From positions 124,001-188,000 of the forward strand of contig NZ_QNRC01000006.1 of NCBI RefSeq assembly GCF_003709565.1: 64,000 nucleotides of DNA, written 5' to 3'. Origin of the DNA: Paracoccus sigandri. GTDB taxonomy: Bacteria > Pseudomonadota > Alphaproteobacteria > Rhodobacterales > Rhodobacteraceae. Below, in pieces: positions 1 to 8,994 of the stretch (position 1 is its first letter; the number at the start of each line of letters is the position of its first letter). A program made the position numbers and the translations under genes. The notes beneath the pieces were generated by a model. That model was not told the origin of the DNA. It made no database searches and saw only the letters and a program-made list of their open reading frames with translations.

Positions 1-1035
1 GCGGCCAAGCGCCGCCTCGGTCGCCTTGCCGGTCACGCCCTTGGGCCGCAGGTCCGCCAGGCACAGGTGGTTGTCGGTCCCGCCCGAGACGATGTCGATG
101 CCGCCGCGCATCAACTCGTCGGCCATGGCGCGGGCATTGGCCACGACCTGCGCGGCATAGTCCCTGAACTCGGGGCGCAGCGCCTCGCCGAAGGCCACCG
201 CCTTGGCGGCGATCACATGCATCAAGGGGCCGCCCTGCAGGCCCGGGAAGACCGCCGAATTGATCTTCTTCGCGATCTCGGCGTCGTTGGTCAGCACCAT
301 GCCGCCGCGCGGGCCGCGCAGCGATTTGTGGGTCGTCGTGGTCACCACATGGGCGTGCGGCAGCGGCGAGGGATGCTGGCCGCCCGCGACCAGCCCGGCG
401 ATATGGGCCATGTCGACCATCAGATACGCCCCGACCTCGTCGGCGATCCTGCGGAAGGCGGCCCAGTCCCAGACGCGGCTGTAGGCGGTGCCGCCGGCGA
501 CGATCAGCTTCGGCTTGTTTTCCAGGGCCTTCTGGCGGACGTCCTCCATGTCCAGCAGCTGGTCCTGCTGGCGCACGCCGTAGCTGACCACGTTGAACCA
601 CTTGCCCGACATGTTGACGGGCGAGCCATGGGTCAGGTGGCCGCCCGAATTGAGGTCCAGCCCCATGAAGGTGTCGCCGGGCTGCAGCAGCGCCAGGAAC
701 ACCGCCTGGTTCATCTGGCTGCCGCTGTTCGGCTGGACATTGGCGAATTCGCAGTCGAAGAGCTGCCTGGCGCGCTCGATGGCCAGGTTCTCGGCGATGT
801 CGACGAACTGGCAGCCGCCGTAATAGCGCTTGCCCGGATAGCCCTCGGCATATTTGTTGGTCAGCACCGAGCCCTGCGCCTCCAGCACCGCGCGCGAAAC
901 GATGTTCTCGGACGCGATCAGCTCGATCTCCTCGCGCTGACGGCCAAGCTCCCGGCCGATCGCATCGGAAATCGAAGGGTCGCGGGTGGACAGGGGTTCG
1001 GTGAAGAATCCGTTCTCGCGGGTCGGTGCGTTCAT
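1..1035 (-). CDS. glyA: serine hydroxymethyltransferase, C-terminus beyond window edge
   Basis: Cytosolic PLP enzyme that interconverts serine plus tetrahydrofolate with glycine plus methylene-tetrahydrofolate, the main entry to one-carbon metabolism. The visible 345 residues start [11 protein letters not shown] and run open to base 1; the family is about 430 residues, so roughly the last fifth is missing. The signature [14 protein letters not shown], with the PLP-binding lysine, lies near residue 235, and the substrate loop [11 protein letters not shown] is intact. The ATG is preceded by AAAGGA. It is divergent from nadK across a 177-base gap in which I see no further gene. Confidence 0.97.
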   Translation of the reverse strand, partial: MNAPTRENGFFTEPLSTRDPSISDAIGRELGRQREEIELIASENIVSRAVLEAQGSVLTNKYAEGYPGKRYYGGCQFVDIAENLAIERARQLFDCEFANVQPNSGSQMNQAVFLALLQPGDTFMGLDLNSGGHLTHGSPVNMSGKWFNVVSYGVRQQDQLLDMEDVRQKALENKPKLIVAGGTAYSRVWDWAAFRRIADEVGAYLMVDMAHIAGLVAGGQHPSPLPHAHVVTTTTHKSLRGPRGGMVLTNDAEIAKKINSAVFPGLQGGPLMHVIAAKAVAFGEALRPEFRDYAAQVVANARAMADELMRGGIDIVSGGTDNHLCLADLRPKGVTGKATEAALGR

Positions 1036-1212
1036 CTGGGCGCGTCCTTTCAGGCTGGAGCGGCTGGGATTGGCGTCCTTCTAGCCTATGGGTCCCGGTG
1101 CGGAAAGTGACAAAACGACCGGATTTGCGCCGCTTGCGCGGGCCGGACGGGTCTTGCCTTCCGGGTCGGCCGGGCCGATGCTGCCCCACGCTTCAGGAGA
1201 CAGCGCCGCAAG

Positions 1213-1974
1213 ATGACCCCCAGGATCCACTTTACCGCCAGCAATGCCGAACTTGCCGAGGCCGCGTTCGGGCGGCTGGTGCAGCGCTATGGCCATCACC
1301 CGCTGGAGCGGGCCGAGATCGTCGTGGCCCTGGGCGGCGACGGTTTCATGCTGCAGACCCTGCATGCGACGCAGGGGCGCGGGCTGCCGGTCTACGGGAT
1401 GAATCGCGGCACGGTGGGCTTCCTGATGAACGCCTATTCCGAGGATGACCTGGTCGCGCGCCTCTCGGCGGCCGAGGAGACCGTGATCAACCCGCTGAGG
1501 ATGCGCGCCACCCGAAAGGACGGCACGGTCCACGAGATGCTGGCCATCAACGAGGTCAGCATGCTGCGCGAGGGGCCGCAGGCGGCCAAGCTGCGCATCT
1601 TCGTGGACGGGCGGCTGCGGATGGAGGAGCTGGTCTGCGACGGTGCGCTGATCTCGACCCCGGCGGGCTCGACCGCCTACAACTATTCCGCCCATGGCCC
1701 GATCCTGCCCATCGATTCCGAGGTCCTGGCGCTGACCGCCATCGCCCCCTTCCGCCCCCGACGCTGGCGCGGCGCGCTGCTGCCCAAGGCGGCGCGGGTC
1801 GAGGTCGAGGTTCTGAGCCCCGACCGCCGCCCGATCATGGCGGATGCCGATTCCCGCTCGGTCCGCCATGTCACGCGGGTCGAGATCGCCAGCGCCGCCG
1901 ATGTCTCGCACCGGCTGCTGTTCGATCACGGCCACGGGCTGGAGGAACGCCTGCTGCGCGAGCAGTTCGTCTGA
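1213..1974 (+). CDS. nadK: NAD kinase
   Basis: ATP-dependent NAD kinase making NADP in the cytosol. The 253 residues are typical for the short alphaproteobacterial form. The catalytic GGDG motif is at residues 41-44 and the NE-[VI]-S motif of the nucleotide-binding loop (AINEVSML) follows near residue 115; the glycine-rich STPAGSTAY segment is also present. An AGGAGA lies about 13 bases before the ATG, a rather long spacing, but no better start is seen. Divergent from glyA; the next gene (LysE family) follows on the same strand after 92 bases. Confidence 0.95.
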   Translation: MTPRIHFTASNAELAEAAFGRLVQRYGHHPLERAEIVVALGGDGFMLQTLHATQGRGLPVYGMNRGTVGFLMNAYSEDDLVARLSAAEETVINPLRMRATRKDGTVHEMLAINEVSMLREGPQAAKLRIFVDGRLRMEELVCDGALISTPAGSTAYNYSAHGPILPIDSEVLALTAIAPFRPRRWRGALLPKAARVEVEVLSPDRRPIMADADSRSVRHVTRVEIASAADVSHRLLFDHGHGLEERLLREQFV

Positions 1975-2066
1975 TCGCCGCCCCCTTCGGCCGCGGATGA
2001 TCCAGATCAACGTCGGCCGGGTCGGGGCCGGCTATCACCCGAATCGCAACGATCCACGGCTATTCC

Positions 2067-2636
2067 ATGACCTATGCAGCCTTCCTTTCCGCCGTCCTGG
2101 CGCTTCTGCTGGCGCCCGGCCCGACCAACACGCTGATGGGCCTTGCCGGGGCGCAGCGCGGGCTGGGCCGTGTCGCGCGGCTGCTGCCGGCCGAGCTGCT
2201 GGGCTATCTGACGACGATCCTGCCGCTGGTCTTCCTGGGCGGCGCGCTGCTGGCGGAATGGCCGGTCGCGGCGGTGTTGCTGAAGATCGCCGCCGCCATC
2301 TGGGTGATGGTGCTGGCGGTGCGGCTGTGGGGGCTGCGGCGCGACGACGGCGCCGGGGGCGAGGTGGGCGCGGGCAAGGTCTGGCTGACCACGGTGCTGA
2401 ACCCCAAGGCGCTGATCTTCGGGCTGGTGCTGCTGCCCGGCCCAGAGGAGGCGCAGTTCCTGCCCAGGCTGGGGCTGTTTCTGATGATGGTGGTCGCGGT
2501 GGCGCTGGTCTGGGGCGCGGCGGGGGCGATGTCGCGGATGGGCGGCGGAAGGCGGCTGCACCTGGTGCAGCGCGGCGCCTCGCTATGGCTGGCGCTGGTC
2601 TCGATCACGCTGATCGCGGGGGTGATCCGGGCCTGA
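2067..2636 (+). CDS. LysE/RhtB-family amino-acid exporter
   Basis: Inner-membrane exporter of the LysE family, 189 residues, with about six hydrophobic segments. The N-terminal LLAPGPTNTLMGLAGAQRG is the family hallmark (APGP followed by a small-residue helix), and the second half carries VWLTTVLNPKALIF, another typical LysE segment. The substrate cannot be told from sequence. It ends 20 bases before the convergent end of the amidase gene. Confidence 0.85.
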   Translation: MTYAAFLSAVLALLLAPGPTNTLMGLAGAQRGLGRVARLLPAELLGYLTTILPLVFLGGALLAEWPVAAVLLKIAAAIWVMVLAVRLWGLRRDDGAGGEVGAGKVWLTTVLNPKALIFGLVLLPGPEEAQFLPRLGLFLMMVVAVALVWGAAGAMSRMGGGRRLHLVQRGASLWLALVSITLIAGVIRA

Positions 2637-2656
2637 CGCCCGCTCAGCCAGCCCGT

Positions 2657-4066
2657 TCAGCCGGGCGGGCGCCGGGCCGGCCAGTCGGTCGTCTGGTGCC
2701 AGGCCTGGCCCAGCCGCAGGATCGCCGCGTCCTGCCCGACCGGCCCGGCCAGCTGCATGCCCATCGGCAGGTTCTGGGCGCCGAAGCCCACTGGCACCGA
2801 CAGGCAGGGCAGCCCGGCCAGGCTGACCGGCACGACGATCTCCATCCAGCGGTGATAGCTGTCGGCGGGCCTGCCGCCGACGGTCTCGGGCCAGCGCCAT
2901 TCGGCCGGGAAGGGCCAGAACTGCGCGGTGGGCAGGGCGATGACATCGACATCGCGAAACAGCCGCGCCAGCCGGCGGAACCATTCGCTGCGGATCGCGC
3001 TGGCCTGATAGACCGCGCTGGCGGGCAGTTGCAGGCCCTGCTCGATCTCCCATATCGCCTCGGGCTTCAGCTGCGCGCGCGTGGCCGGCTCGTCGTAGAG
3101 CGCGCGTTTCGAGCCGGCATTCAGGAAGGCGCGCAGCACCATCCAGGACTGCCACAGCTTTTCGGCCGGGAAGGGCGGGTCCAGCGCGACGATTTCGCAG
3201 CCCAGATCCGCGAAGCCGTCCAGCGCGGCCTCGCAGAGCGGCAGGATCCCGTCCTCGCAGGGATAGGCGCCGCCCCAGTCGCCCAGCCAGCCGATCCGGG
3301 TGCCTTCGACCGGGCCGTCCAGCGCGGCGGGATAGTCCGCGGCGTCGCGCCCGAAGGGCAGGGCGGGATGGGGGCCGGCCATGATCGCCAGCAGATGCGC
3401 CAGATCCTCGGGGCAGCGCGCCATCGGCCCCAGCGTCGCCATGGTGGACATGAAGCTGTCGCCGATCGGGTCGCCCGGCACCAGTCCCCAGCTGGGGCGG
3501 AAGCCGTAGACATTGCAGAAGGCGGCCGGGTTGCGCAGGCTGCCCATCATGTCGGACCCGTCGGCCACCGGCACCAGCCGCGCCGCCAGCGCCGCCGCCG
3601 CCCCGCCCGAGGATCCCCCGGCCGTGCGCGCCGGGTCATAGGGATTGCGCGTGACCCCGAAGACCTCGTTGAAGCTGTGCGAGCCGAGGCCCCATTCGGG
3701 CGTGTTGGTCTTGCCGATGAAGATCGTCCCCGCCGCGCGCATCCGCGCGACCACCACGTCGTCGGCGGCAGGCACATGGTCGCGGAAGATGGTCGAGCCC
3801 CAGGTGGTGCGCAGCCCCGCCACCGCCGCCAGGTCTTTGACCGCCACCGGCAGCCCGTGCAGCCAGCCCTTGCGCGACCCGCGGTCGGCCGCGCGCGCCT
3901 CGGCCATCAGCTGGTCGCGCGGGCGCAGGCTGACGATGGCGTTCAGCCGCGGGTTCAGCGCCTCGATCCGGTCCAGATGGGCGGCCATCACCGCTTCGGC
4001 GGTGATCCGGCCCGCCGCCATGGCCCGCGACAGCGCCGCGGCGCTGGAACCGGTCGGGTCGTTCAT
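2657..4066 (-). CDS. amidase signature family hydrolase
   Basis: Amidase-signature enzyme (469 residues) hydrolysing an amide bond; the substrate is unknown. The Ser-cisSer-Lys triad reads as Lys77 (GLPVAVKDL), Ser152 (GGSSGG) and Ser176 (GSDMMGSLRNPA). A longer open frame exists upstream, but this ATG follows GGGAGGAAAG at good spacing and gives the normal N-terminus. It is 44 bases downstream of the membrane protein at 4111-5130 and probably co-transcribed with it. GatA is less likely because gatC and gatB are not nearby and the C-terminal half resembles stand-alone amidases. Confidence 0.88.
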   Translation of the reverse strand: MNDPTGSSAAALSRAMAAGRITAEAVMAAHLDRIEALNPRLNAIVSLRPRDQLMAEARAADRGSRKGWLHGLPVAVKDLAAVAGLRTTWGSTIFRDHVPAADDVVVARMRAAGTIFIGKTNTPEWGLGSHSFNEVFGVTRNPYDPARTAGGSSGGAAAALAARLVPVADGSDMMGSLRNPAAFCNVYGFRPSWGLVPGDPIGDSFMSTMATLGPMARCPEDLAHLLAIMAGPHPALPFGRDAADYPAALDGPVEGTRIGWLGDWGGAYPCEDGILPLCEAALDGFADLGCEIVALDPPFPAEKLWQSWMVLRAFLNAGSKRALYDEPATRAQLKPEAIWEIEQGLQLPASAVYQASAIRSEWFRRLARLFRDVDVIALPTAQFWPFPAEWRWPETVGGRPADSYHRWMEIVVPVSLAGLPCLSVPVGFGAQNLPMGMQLAGPVGQDAAILRLGQAWHQTTDWPARRPPG

Positions 4067-4110
4067 CGGCTTTCCTCCCTCGTTGGCCGGTCTTGGCGGG
4101 TCGGCGCGGT

Positions 4111-5130
4111 TCAGCCCGCGCAGATCTGCTGCAGCGCCGTCCATTGCGGCGGTGTCAGCAGCGGGCGGGCGGGCGTGGTGCCGCGCATCGGATCGGCCTC
4201 GATCAGCCCCAGGACGGATTCCCCGGTCGGGTCCAGCGAGCGGGCATAGGGCGTCGAGGGCAGCTGCTTCTGGGTGAAGCGCGCCAGCAGGGCCTCGTCG
4301 CCGGGGCGCGGCGGATGTTCGGTCAGCAGCTTTTCCCCGTAACCCTGCAGCGCGCCCTGCGGCAAGGTGCCAAGCGTCAGCAAGCGCAGCGCCGCCTGCG
4401 GGCCGGCATATTCCAGAGCCGCCAGCGTCACCTCGTCATCGCCCTGGGCCTCGGCGGCGGCCAGCAGATGGCCGGCGGCGGCCTCGGGGCCGGGCGCGGC
4501 ATCGACCAGGTCGGCGCCGAAGACGAACAGGTCGCCCGGCAGCCGCCGGGCCGAATTCAGCGTCGGCACGACCCGGATCGCGGCTTCTTTCTGCAGCAGC
4601 TGCGGGGTCAGCCAGTCCAGCACCGCCTGGCCCGAGGCGCGGGTGCAGGTCGCGCCGGTGCTGCGGTTCAGCTCGGCCAGGACCGCCTCGCCGATGGCGC
4701 GGGCCTGCGCGGGGGGCGCCACGCGGGCGGCATGGCGGACCAGCGCGTCGGGCAGCCAGAAGACCAGCCCGGCGATCATCAGCAGCGCCGCCAGCAGGGT
4801 CAGCCCGCCGCGCAGCCGCCCCGGATGGGCGCGGCGCGATTCAATGGCGCGATGCACCCGCTCGATGGCGTCGATCATCAGCTGGTCGTCGATCTCCAGC
4901 TGCTCGTCCGGCTCCTCGGGGCGGGGGGTATAGAGCGCCGGCATCCGGCCCGGATTGAGCCGCGTGACCGCGGGCAGCGACCAATGCGACAGCGGCACCT
5001 CGGATTTCGGGTCGACCAGGATCAGCGTCGCGTCGCCGACCGAGACGATCACCTCGCGCAGCCGCGCATCGGGCGATTCGCGCCAGGATCCCTGCGCCTC
5101 CAATCGTTCGAATTCGGTCAGCGCGGTCAT
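4111..5130 (-). CDS. conserved hypothetical protein with one central membrane segment
   Basis: I do not recognise a named family. The 339 residues consist of an N-terminal cytosolic part of about 105 residues, a single hydrophobic segment near 106-128 (LTLLAALLMIAGLVFWLPDA), and a large C-terminal domain, likely periplasmic, with two cysteines (ATCTRAS near 160 and QQICAG at the end) that could form a disulfide. The ATG has no strong ribosome-binding site. Same strand as, and 44 bases upstream of, the amidase. Reading-frame length and GC pattern support a real gene. Confidence 0.72.
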   Translation of the reverse strand: MTALTEFERLEAQGSWRESPDARLREVIVSVGDATLILVDPKSEVPLSHWSLPAVTRLNPGRMPALYTPRPEEPDEQLEIDDQLMIDAIERVHRAIESRRAHPGRLRGGLTLLAALLMIAGLVFWLPDALVRHAARVAPPAQARAIGEAVLAELNRSTGATCTRASGQAVLDWLTPQLLQKEAAIRVVPTLNSARRLPGDLFVFGADLVDAAPGPEAAAGHLLAAAEAQGDDEVTLAALEYAGPQAALRLLTLGTLPQGALQGYGEKLLTEHPPRPGDEALLARFTQKQLPSTPYARSLDPTGESVLGLIEADPMRGTTPARPLLTPPQWTALQQICAG

Positions 5131-5202
5131 GGTCTTGCGTGAATCCTGCCAGTCTTCCCGACCATAGCGCGGCGGCGGGGCGGGTCAATGAGCAGGATCG
5201 CC

Positions 5203-5234
5203 GCCGCCGGACCCGAAGACCCGGCGGCCGGGTC
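5203..5234 (-). terminator. hairpin at the rpoH stop
   Basis: Two alternative perfect hairpins overlap here: GACCCGG (5218-5224) with CCGGGTC (5228-5234), loop of 3, and GCCGCCGG (5203-5210) with CCGGCGGC (5221-5228). They sit at and just after the rpoH stop codon and would stop transcripts on the minus strand. There is no clear T tract, so function as an intrinsic terminator is inferred only. Confidence 0.35.
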
Positions 5235-6138
5235 AGGCGCTTTCGGGAACGCGCATCCCCTTTTCCCGCGCCAGGACCCGCATCCGGTCCTGCAGCTTCT
5301 CGAAGGCGCGGACCTCGATCTGGCGGATCCGCTCGCGCGAGACGCCATAGCGTTCGGACAGGTCCTCCAGCGTCATCGGATCGTCGCGCAGGCGGCGCTC
5401 CATCAGGATGTCCTTCTCGCGGTCGTTCAGCACGTCCATGGCGGCCAGCAGCATCTGGCGGCGGGTGTCCATCTCGTCGGCCTCGGCATAGGCCTCGGCC
5501 TGGTTGGCGTCCTCGTCCTCCAGCCAGTCCTGCCATTGCGCGGTGCTTTCGCCGTCGCCCGACCCCACCGTCGCGTTCAGTGAGGCGTCGCCGCCCGACA
5601 GGCGGCGGTTCATCTCGATCACCTCCTGCTGGGTGACGTTCAGGTCATTGGCGATCTGGGCGACGTTCTCGGGGCGCAGGTCCCCTTCCTCCAGGGCGCC
5701 GATCTTGGATTTCGCCTTGCGCAGGTTGAAGAACAGCTTCTTCTGCGCGCTGGTCGTGCCCATCTTCACCAGGGACCAGGACCGCAGGATGTATTCCTGG
5801 ATCGAGGCGCGGATCCACCACATCGCATAGGTCGCGAGGCGAAAGCCCTTTTCCGGGTCGAAGCGCTTGACCGCCTGCATCAGGCCGACATTGGCCTCGG
5901 AAATCACCTCGGCCTGGGGCAGGCCATAGCCGCGATAGCCCATGGCGATCTTGGCGGCCAGCCGCAGGTGGCTGGTCACCAGCTTGTGGGCGGCCTCGCT
6001 GTCCTGGTGGTCGGCCCAGGCCTTGGCCAGCATGTATTCCTCTTCCGGTTCCAGCAGCGGGAACTTGCGGATTTCCTGCAGATAGCGGTTCAGCCCCTGT
6101 TCGGGGCTCGGGGCCGGGAGGGATGTGTAATTCGCCAT
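5233..6138 (-). CDS. rpoH: RNA polymerase sigma-32 factor RpoH
   Basis: Heat-shock sigma factor directing RNA polymerase to stress promoters. The 301 residues hold region 2 (residues 50-120, with TYAMWWIRASIQEYIL), the sigma-32-specific RpoH box QKKLFFNLR at 132-140, and region 4 with the helix-turn-helix [19 protein letters not shown]. Rhodobacterales often have two RpoH paralogues; which one this is cannot be decided here. It lies downstream of the pseudouridine synthase on the same strand, separated by 174 bases that hold a candidate promoter of its own. Confidence 0.96.
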   Translation of the reverse strand: MANYTSLPAPSPEQGLNRYLQEIRKFPLLEPEEEYMLAKAWADHQDSEAAHKLVTSHLRLAAKIAMGYRGYGLPQAEVISEANVGLMQAVKRFDPEKGFRLATYAMWWIRASIQEYILRSWSLVKMGTTSAQKKLFFNLRKAKSKIGALEEGDLRPENVAQIANDLNVTQQEVIEMNRRLSGGDASLNATVGSGDGESTAQWQDWLEDEDANQAEAYAEADEMDTRRQMLLAAMDVLNDREKDILMERRLRDDPMTLEDLSERYGVSRERIRQIEVRAFEKLQDRMRVLAREKGMRVPESA

Positions 6139-6165
6139 ATCGGTTGACTTTCGCAGAGATCGGAA

Positions 6166-6191
6166 AACGCGGCAGAGCCTGTCACGGTTCC
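6166..6191 (-). promoter_or_regulatory. GGAAC-N17-CGTT candidate ECF-type promoter for rpoH
   Basis: Reading the minus strand, GGAAC (6191-6187) is followed 17 bases later by CGTT (6169-6166), about 28 bases before the rpoH ATG. This spacing and sequence match the consensus known for EcfG-type general stress promoters in other alphaproteobacteria. Many Rhodobacterales lack EcfG, so a different ECF sigma or chance is possible. Confidence 0.3.
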
Positions 6192-6312
6192 GCGACGGGC
6201 GCCGTTCGCAAGCCGCGCGAGGGGCCGCACGGGGGCAGGCAGGGCGGGTCTGGACGGGATCATTGTGAAGGATAAAGCGGGCCGTGTAATCTGGGAATGC
6301 TTCACGTTCTCG

Positions 6313-7359
6313 TCAAGGGGAGGGTTTCGTCCCGCCGCCTTGCGCGTCGCGTAGCGCCTGAAGCAGGGCGGCCATGTCGGCGGGCAGGGGGCTGTCGAAA
6401 GCCAGTTCCGCGCCGCTGACCGGATGGGTGAAGCCCAGATGCGCGGCGTGCAGCGCCTGTCGCGGGAAATCCGCCGCCGCCTGCGCGGCCGGCCCCAGCG
6501 CCCGGCTCGATGCGCGCCGCGCGCCGCCATAGACCGGATCGCCGATCAGCCCCAGCCCCGCATGGGCCATGTGGACGCGGATCTGGTGGGTGCGCCCGGT
6601 TTCCAGCCGGCATTCGACCAGCATCGCGGCGGGCGGCGTGCCGAATCGCTCCAGCATCCGGGCGCGGGTGACCGCGTGGCGGCCCCTGTCGAACCAGACC
6701 GCCTGTTTCTGCCGGTCGCTGGCATGGCGCGCCAGCCGCGAGGTGATCTTCAGCACGCCGCCTTCCTCGAAGCTGATGCCCGGCGTGCCGCGCAGCCGCG
6801 GATCGCCCGCGTCGATCACCCCATGGGCCAGCGCCAGATAGCGGCGCTGCGCGGTATGGGCCTCGAACTGCGCGGCCAGCCCGTGATGGGCGCGGTCGGA
6901 TTTCGCCGCGACCAGCAGGCCCGAGGTGTCCTTGTCGATCCGGTGGACGATGCCGGGGCGCCTTTCGCCGCCGATGCCGGACAAGGTATCGCCGCAATGG
7001 GCCAGAAGCGCGTTGACCAGCGTGCCGCGGGGGGCGCCGGGGGCGGGGTGGACGACCATCCCGGCGGGCTTGTCGATCACGATCAGGTCATCGTCCTCAT
7101 GCACGATGGCCAGCGGAATCGGCTCGGGCAGGGTCGCGACCGGCTCGGGCTCGGGCAGGGTGATGCGGTATTCCTGCCCCTCGGCCACCCGCGCCTTGCC
7201 GTCGCGCGCCACCCCCTCGGGGCCGCTGACCGCGCCGTCGGCGATCAGCCGCGCCAGGCGCGAGCGCGACAGGGCCGCTTCCTCTGGCACAGCCAGCGCA
7301 AGCGCCTTATCAAGCCTTTCGGGCGGATTGGCCGGGATGGTGACGACAAGGTTCGACAT
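6313..7359 (-). CDS. RluA/RluD-family pseudouridine synthase
   Basis: Enzyme converting uridines to pseudouridine in large-subunit rRNA, 348 residues. An N-terminal S4-like RNA-binding part (about 15-65, RLDKALAL... LARLIADGAV) precedes the catalytic domain, whose HRIDKDTSG motif carries the catalytic Asp142. RluD of 23S rRNA is the closest role by architecture, but RluC cannot be excluded. Its ATG (7359-7357) overlaps by two bases the ATG of the divergent membrane gene, so its promoter must lie inside that gene. Confidence 0.92.
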   Translation of the reverse strand: MSNLVVTIPANPPERLDKALALAVPEEAALSRSRLARLIADGAVSGPEGVARDGKARVAEGQEYRITLPEPEPVATLPEPIPLAIVHEDDDLIVIDKPAGMVVHPAPGAPRGTLVNALLAHCGDTLSGIGGERRPGIVHRIDKDTSGLLVAAKSDRAHHGLAAQFEAHTAQRRYLALAHGVIDAGDPRLRGTPGISFEEGGVLKITSRLARHASDRQKQAVWFDRGRHAVTRARMLERFGTPPAAMLVECRLETGRTHQIRVHMAHAGLGLIGDPVYGGARRASSRALGPAAQAAADFPRQALHAAHLGFTHPVSGAELAFDSPLPADMAALLQALRDAQGGGTKPSP

Positions 7360-7684
7360 GGGTGACGATCATAATGACTGGAAGGCGGCGGCGAAAGCGG
7401 TCCCGGAGCTGCGCTTCCTGAAGGCGCTGGTCACCGGGCTGACGCTGGTGATGGGGCTGGGCATGATCGCCATCGTGGCGCTGCTGTGGACGCGGCTGGG
7501 CCAGCCCGCGCTGCCGCAACTGCCCGAGAACATGGCGCTTCCCGAGGGCGCGCGGGCCGAGGCGGTGACCTTCGCCCGCGACTGGATCGTCGTCGTCACC
7601 GATGCCGGCGAGGTGCTGCTGTTCGATCGCGCGGGCGCGCTGCGCGACCGGGTGGTGCCCCCGCCGGGCCAATCGGCGCCCTAG
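7358..7684 (+). CDS. small single-pass membrane protein (DUF6476-like)
   Basis: A 108-residue protein with a cytosolic N-terminus, one membrane helix at about residues 24-46 (VTGLTLVMGLGMIAIVALL), and a small C-terminal domain that ends in a short beta-rich repeat (IVVVTDAGEVLLFDRAGAL). From memory it matches the DUF6476 family common in Rhodobacteraceae; no function is known. The frame is open far upstream, but this ATG matches the family N-terminus and is divergent from the pseudouridine synthase with overlapping start codons. Confidence 0.75.
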   Translation: MGDDHNDWKAAAKAVPELRFLKALVTGLTLVMGLGMIAIVALLWTRLGQPALPQLPENMALPEGARAEAVTFARDWIVVVTDAGEVLLFDRAGALRDRVVPPPGQSAP

Positions 7685-7714
7685 GCCCGGCTGCCCCGGC
7701 CCCGGTCGCCCGCC

Positions 7715-7966
7715 TCAGTCGCCCTGGCGCCCGGCTTCCAGCGCGTCCAGCCGCGCCTTCAGCTCGGCATTCTCGGTCCGGGCCTTGATCGCCATCTCGC
7801 GCACGGCCTCGAATTCCTCGCGCGTCACGAAGTCGCGGTCGGCCAGCCAGCGGTCGATCCAGCCCTTCATGGCGGTCTCGGCCTCGCTCCGGGCGCCCTG
7901 CGCGACACCCATCGCATTTGTCATCAGCTTCGAGAGATCGTCGAAAATGCGGTTCTGCGTGGTCAT
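7715..7966 (-). CDS. UbiK/BMFP-family accessory protein
   Basis: An 83-residue helical protein of the BMFP/UbiK (formerly DUF526) family, which in enterobacteria forms a trimeric coiled coil, binds membranes and assists ubiquinone biosynthesis. The N-terminal amphipathic helix ([20 protein letters not shown]) and the C-terminal coiled coil with [15 protein letters not shown] and [13 protein letters not shown] are characteristic. I chose ATG 7966 because AAGGCAGGGCAA precedes it; an upstream in-frame ATG at 7981 has no ribosome-binding site. Divergent from lgt. Confidence 0.82.
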   Translation of the reverse strand: MTTQNRIFDDLSKLMTNAMGVAQGARSEAETAMKGWIDRWLADRDFVTREEFEAVREMAIKARTENAELKARLDALEAGRQGD

Positions 7967-8038
7967 TTGCCCTGCCTTCATGGGTTGCCAGGCCCCTATA
8001 TGGCCGCCCGCGCGGCCGGGTTCAATGCGGCGTTCATG

Positions 8039-8066
8039 TTGACACCGCGGCTTTGCCGACTAGCGT
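8039..8066 (+). promoter_or_regulatory. candidate lgt operon promoter
   Basis: A perfect -35 TTGACA (8039-8044) is followed after 16 bases by TAGCGT (8061-8066, 3 of 6 matches to TATAAT). It lies about 45 bases before the lgt ATG. The same TTGACACCGC string also occurs upstream of mfd (24105). Confidence 0.4.
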
Positions 8067-8109
8067 GCGCCCCGCGAACCGGCACCCCCGCCCGAAGATC
8101 CGAGGACCC

Positions 8110-8994
8110 ATGATCCCCTTTCCCGATATCAGCCCCGAAATCTTCACCATCGACCTGGGCGGCTTTTCGCTGTCGCTGCGCTGGTATGCGCTGGCCTATC
8201 TGGCGGGCCTGCTGATCGGCTGGCGGCTGCTGGTCGTGATGATGCGCCGCCCGGCGATCTGGGGCGGTCGCGCGCCGATGGCGTCTGACGCGGTGGACGA
8301 TCTGCTGACATGGGTGATCCTGGGGGTGATTCTGGGCGGTCGGCTTGGCTTCGTGCTGTTCTACGAGCCCGCCTTCTACCTCGCCAATCCTTTCGAAATC
8401 GTGAAGGTCTGGGAAGGCGGGATGAGCTTCCACGGCGGTTTCGCCGGGGTCATCGTCGCGTCCTGGCTGTTCTGCCGCGCCCGCGGCATCCCGGCGCTGG
8501 GGCTGGCCGATGCGATGGCGGTGGTCGCGCCGATCGGGCTGTTCTTCGGCCGCGTCGCCAATTTCATCAATGCCGAGCTGTGGGGCCGCCCGACCGACGC
8601 GCCCTGGGGGGTGATCTTTCCGGGCGAGGCCGCGCAATACTGCCCCGGCATCGAGGGCGCCTGCGCCCGCCATCCCAGCCAGCTCTACGAGGCGGGGCTG
8701 GAGGGGCTGGCGCTTGGCCTGATCCTGTGGGCGGTGCTGCGCGCGGGCGGCCTGCGTCGTCCCGGCCTGTGCTTCGGGATCTTCCTGTCGGGCTATGCGC
8801 TGGCCCGCGGCTTCGTCGAGATCTTCCGGGTCGCCGATGCGCAGTTCATCACCCCCGACAACCCGCTTGGCCATGTCGTCGGCGGGCCGATCTGGGGGCT
8901 GACCATGGGCCAGCTTCTGTCGCTGCCGATGCTGGTCCTGGGGCTGTTCTTCATCCTGCGCGCCCTGCGCCGCCCGGTGGTGGCGGCCGCATGA
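8110..8994 (+). CDS. lgt: prolipoprotein diacylglyceryl transferase
   Basis: Inner-membrane enzyme that transfers diacylglyceryl from phosphatidylglycerol to the lipobox cysteine of prolipoproteins. The 294 residues contain about seven membrane helices, the conserved MSFHGGFAG loop and the Lgt signature [17 protein letters not shown] near residue 155. The ATG is preceded by GAGG at five bases; the open frame extends upstream but without support. First gene of an overlapping operon with the methyltransferase (ATGA overlap) and pgeF. Confidence 0.96.
   Translation: MIPFPDISPEIFTIDLGGFSLSLRWYALAYLAGLLIGWRLLVVMMRRPAIWGGRAPMASDAVDDLLTWVILGVILGGRLGFVLFYEPAFYLANPFEIVKVWEGGMSFHGGFAGVIVASWLFCRARGIPALGLADAMAVVAPIGLFFGRVANFINAELWGRPTDAPWGVIFPGEAAQYCPGIEGACARHPSQLYEAGLEGLALGLILWAVLRAGGLRRPGLCFGIFLSGYALARGFVEIFRVADAQFITPDNPLGHVVGGPIWGLTMGQLLSLPMLVLGLFFILRALRRPVVAAA

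Noticed and set aside
2204..2608. Antisense open frame under the LysE gene
   Set aside because: Shadow frame; the plus-strand protein has clear family motifs and membrane helices.
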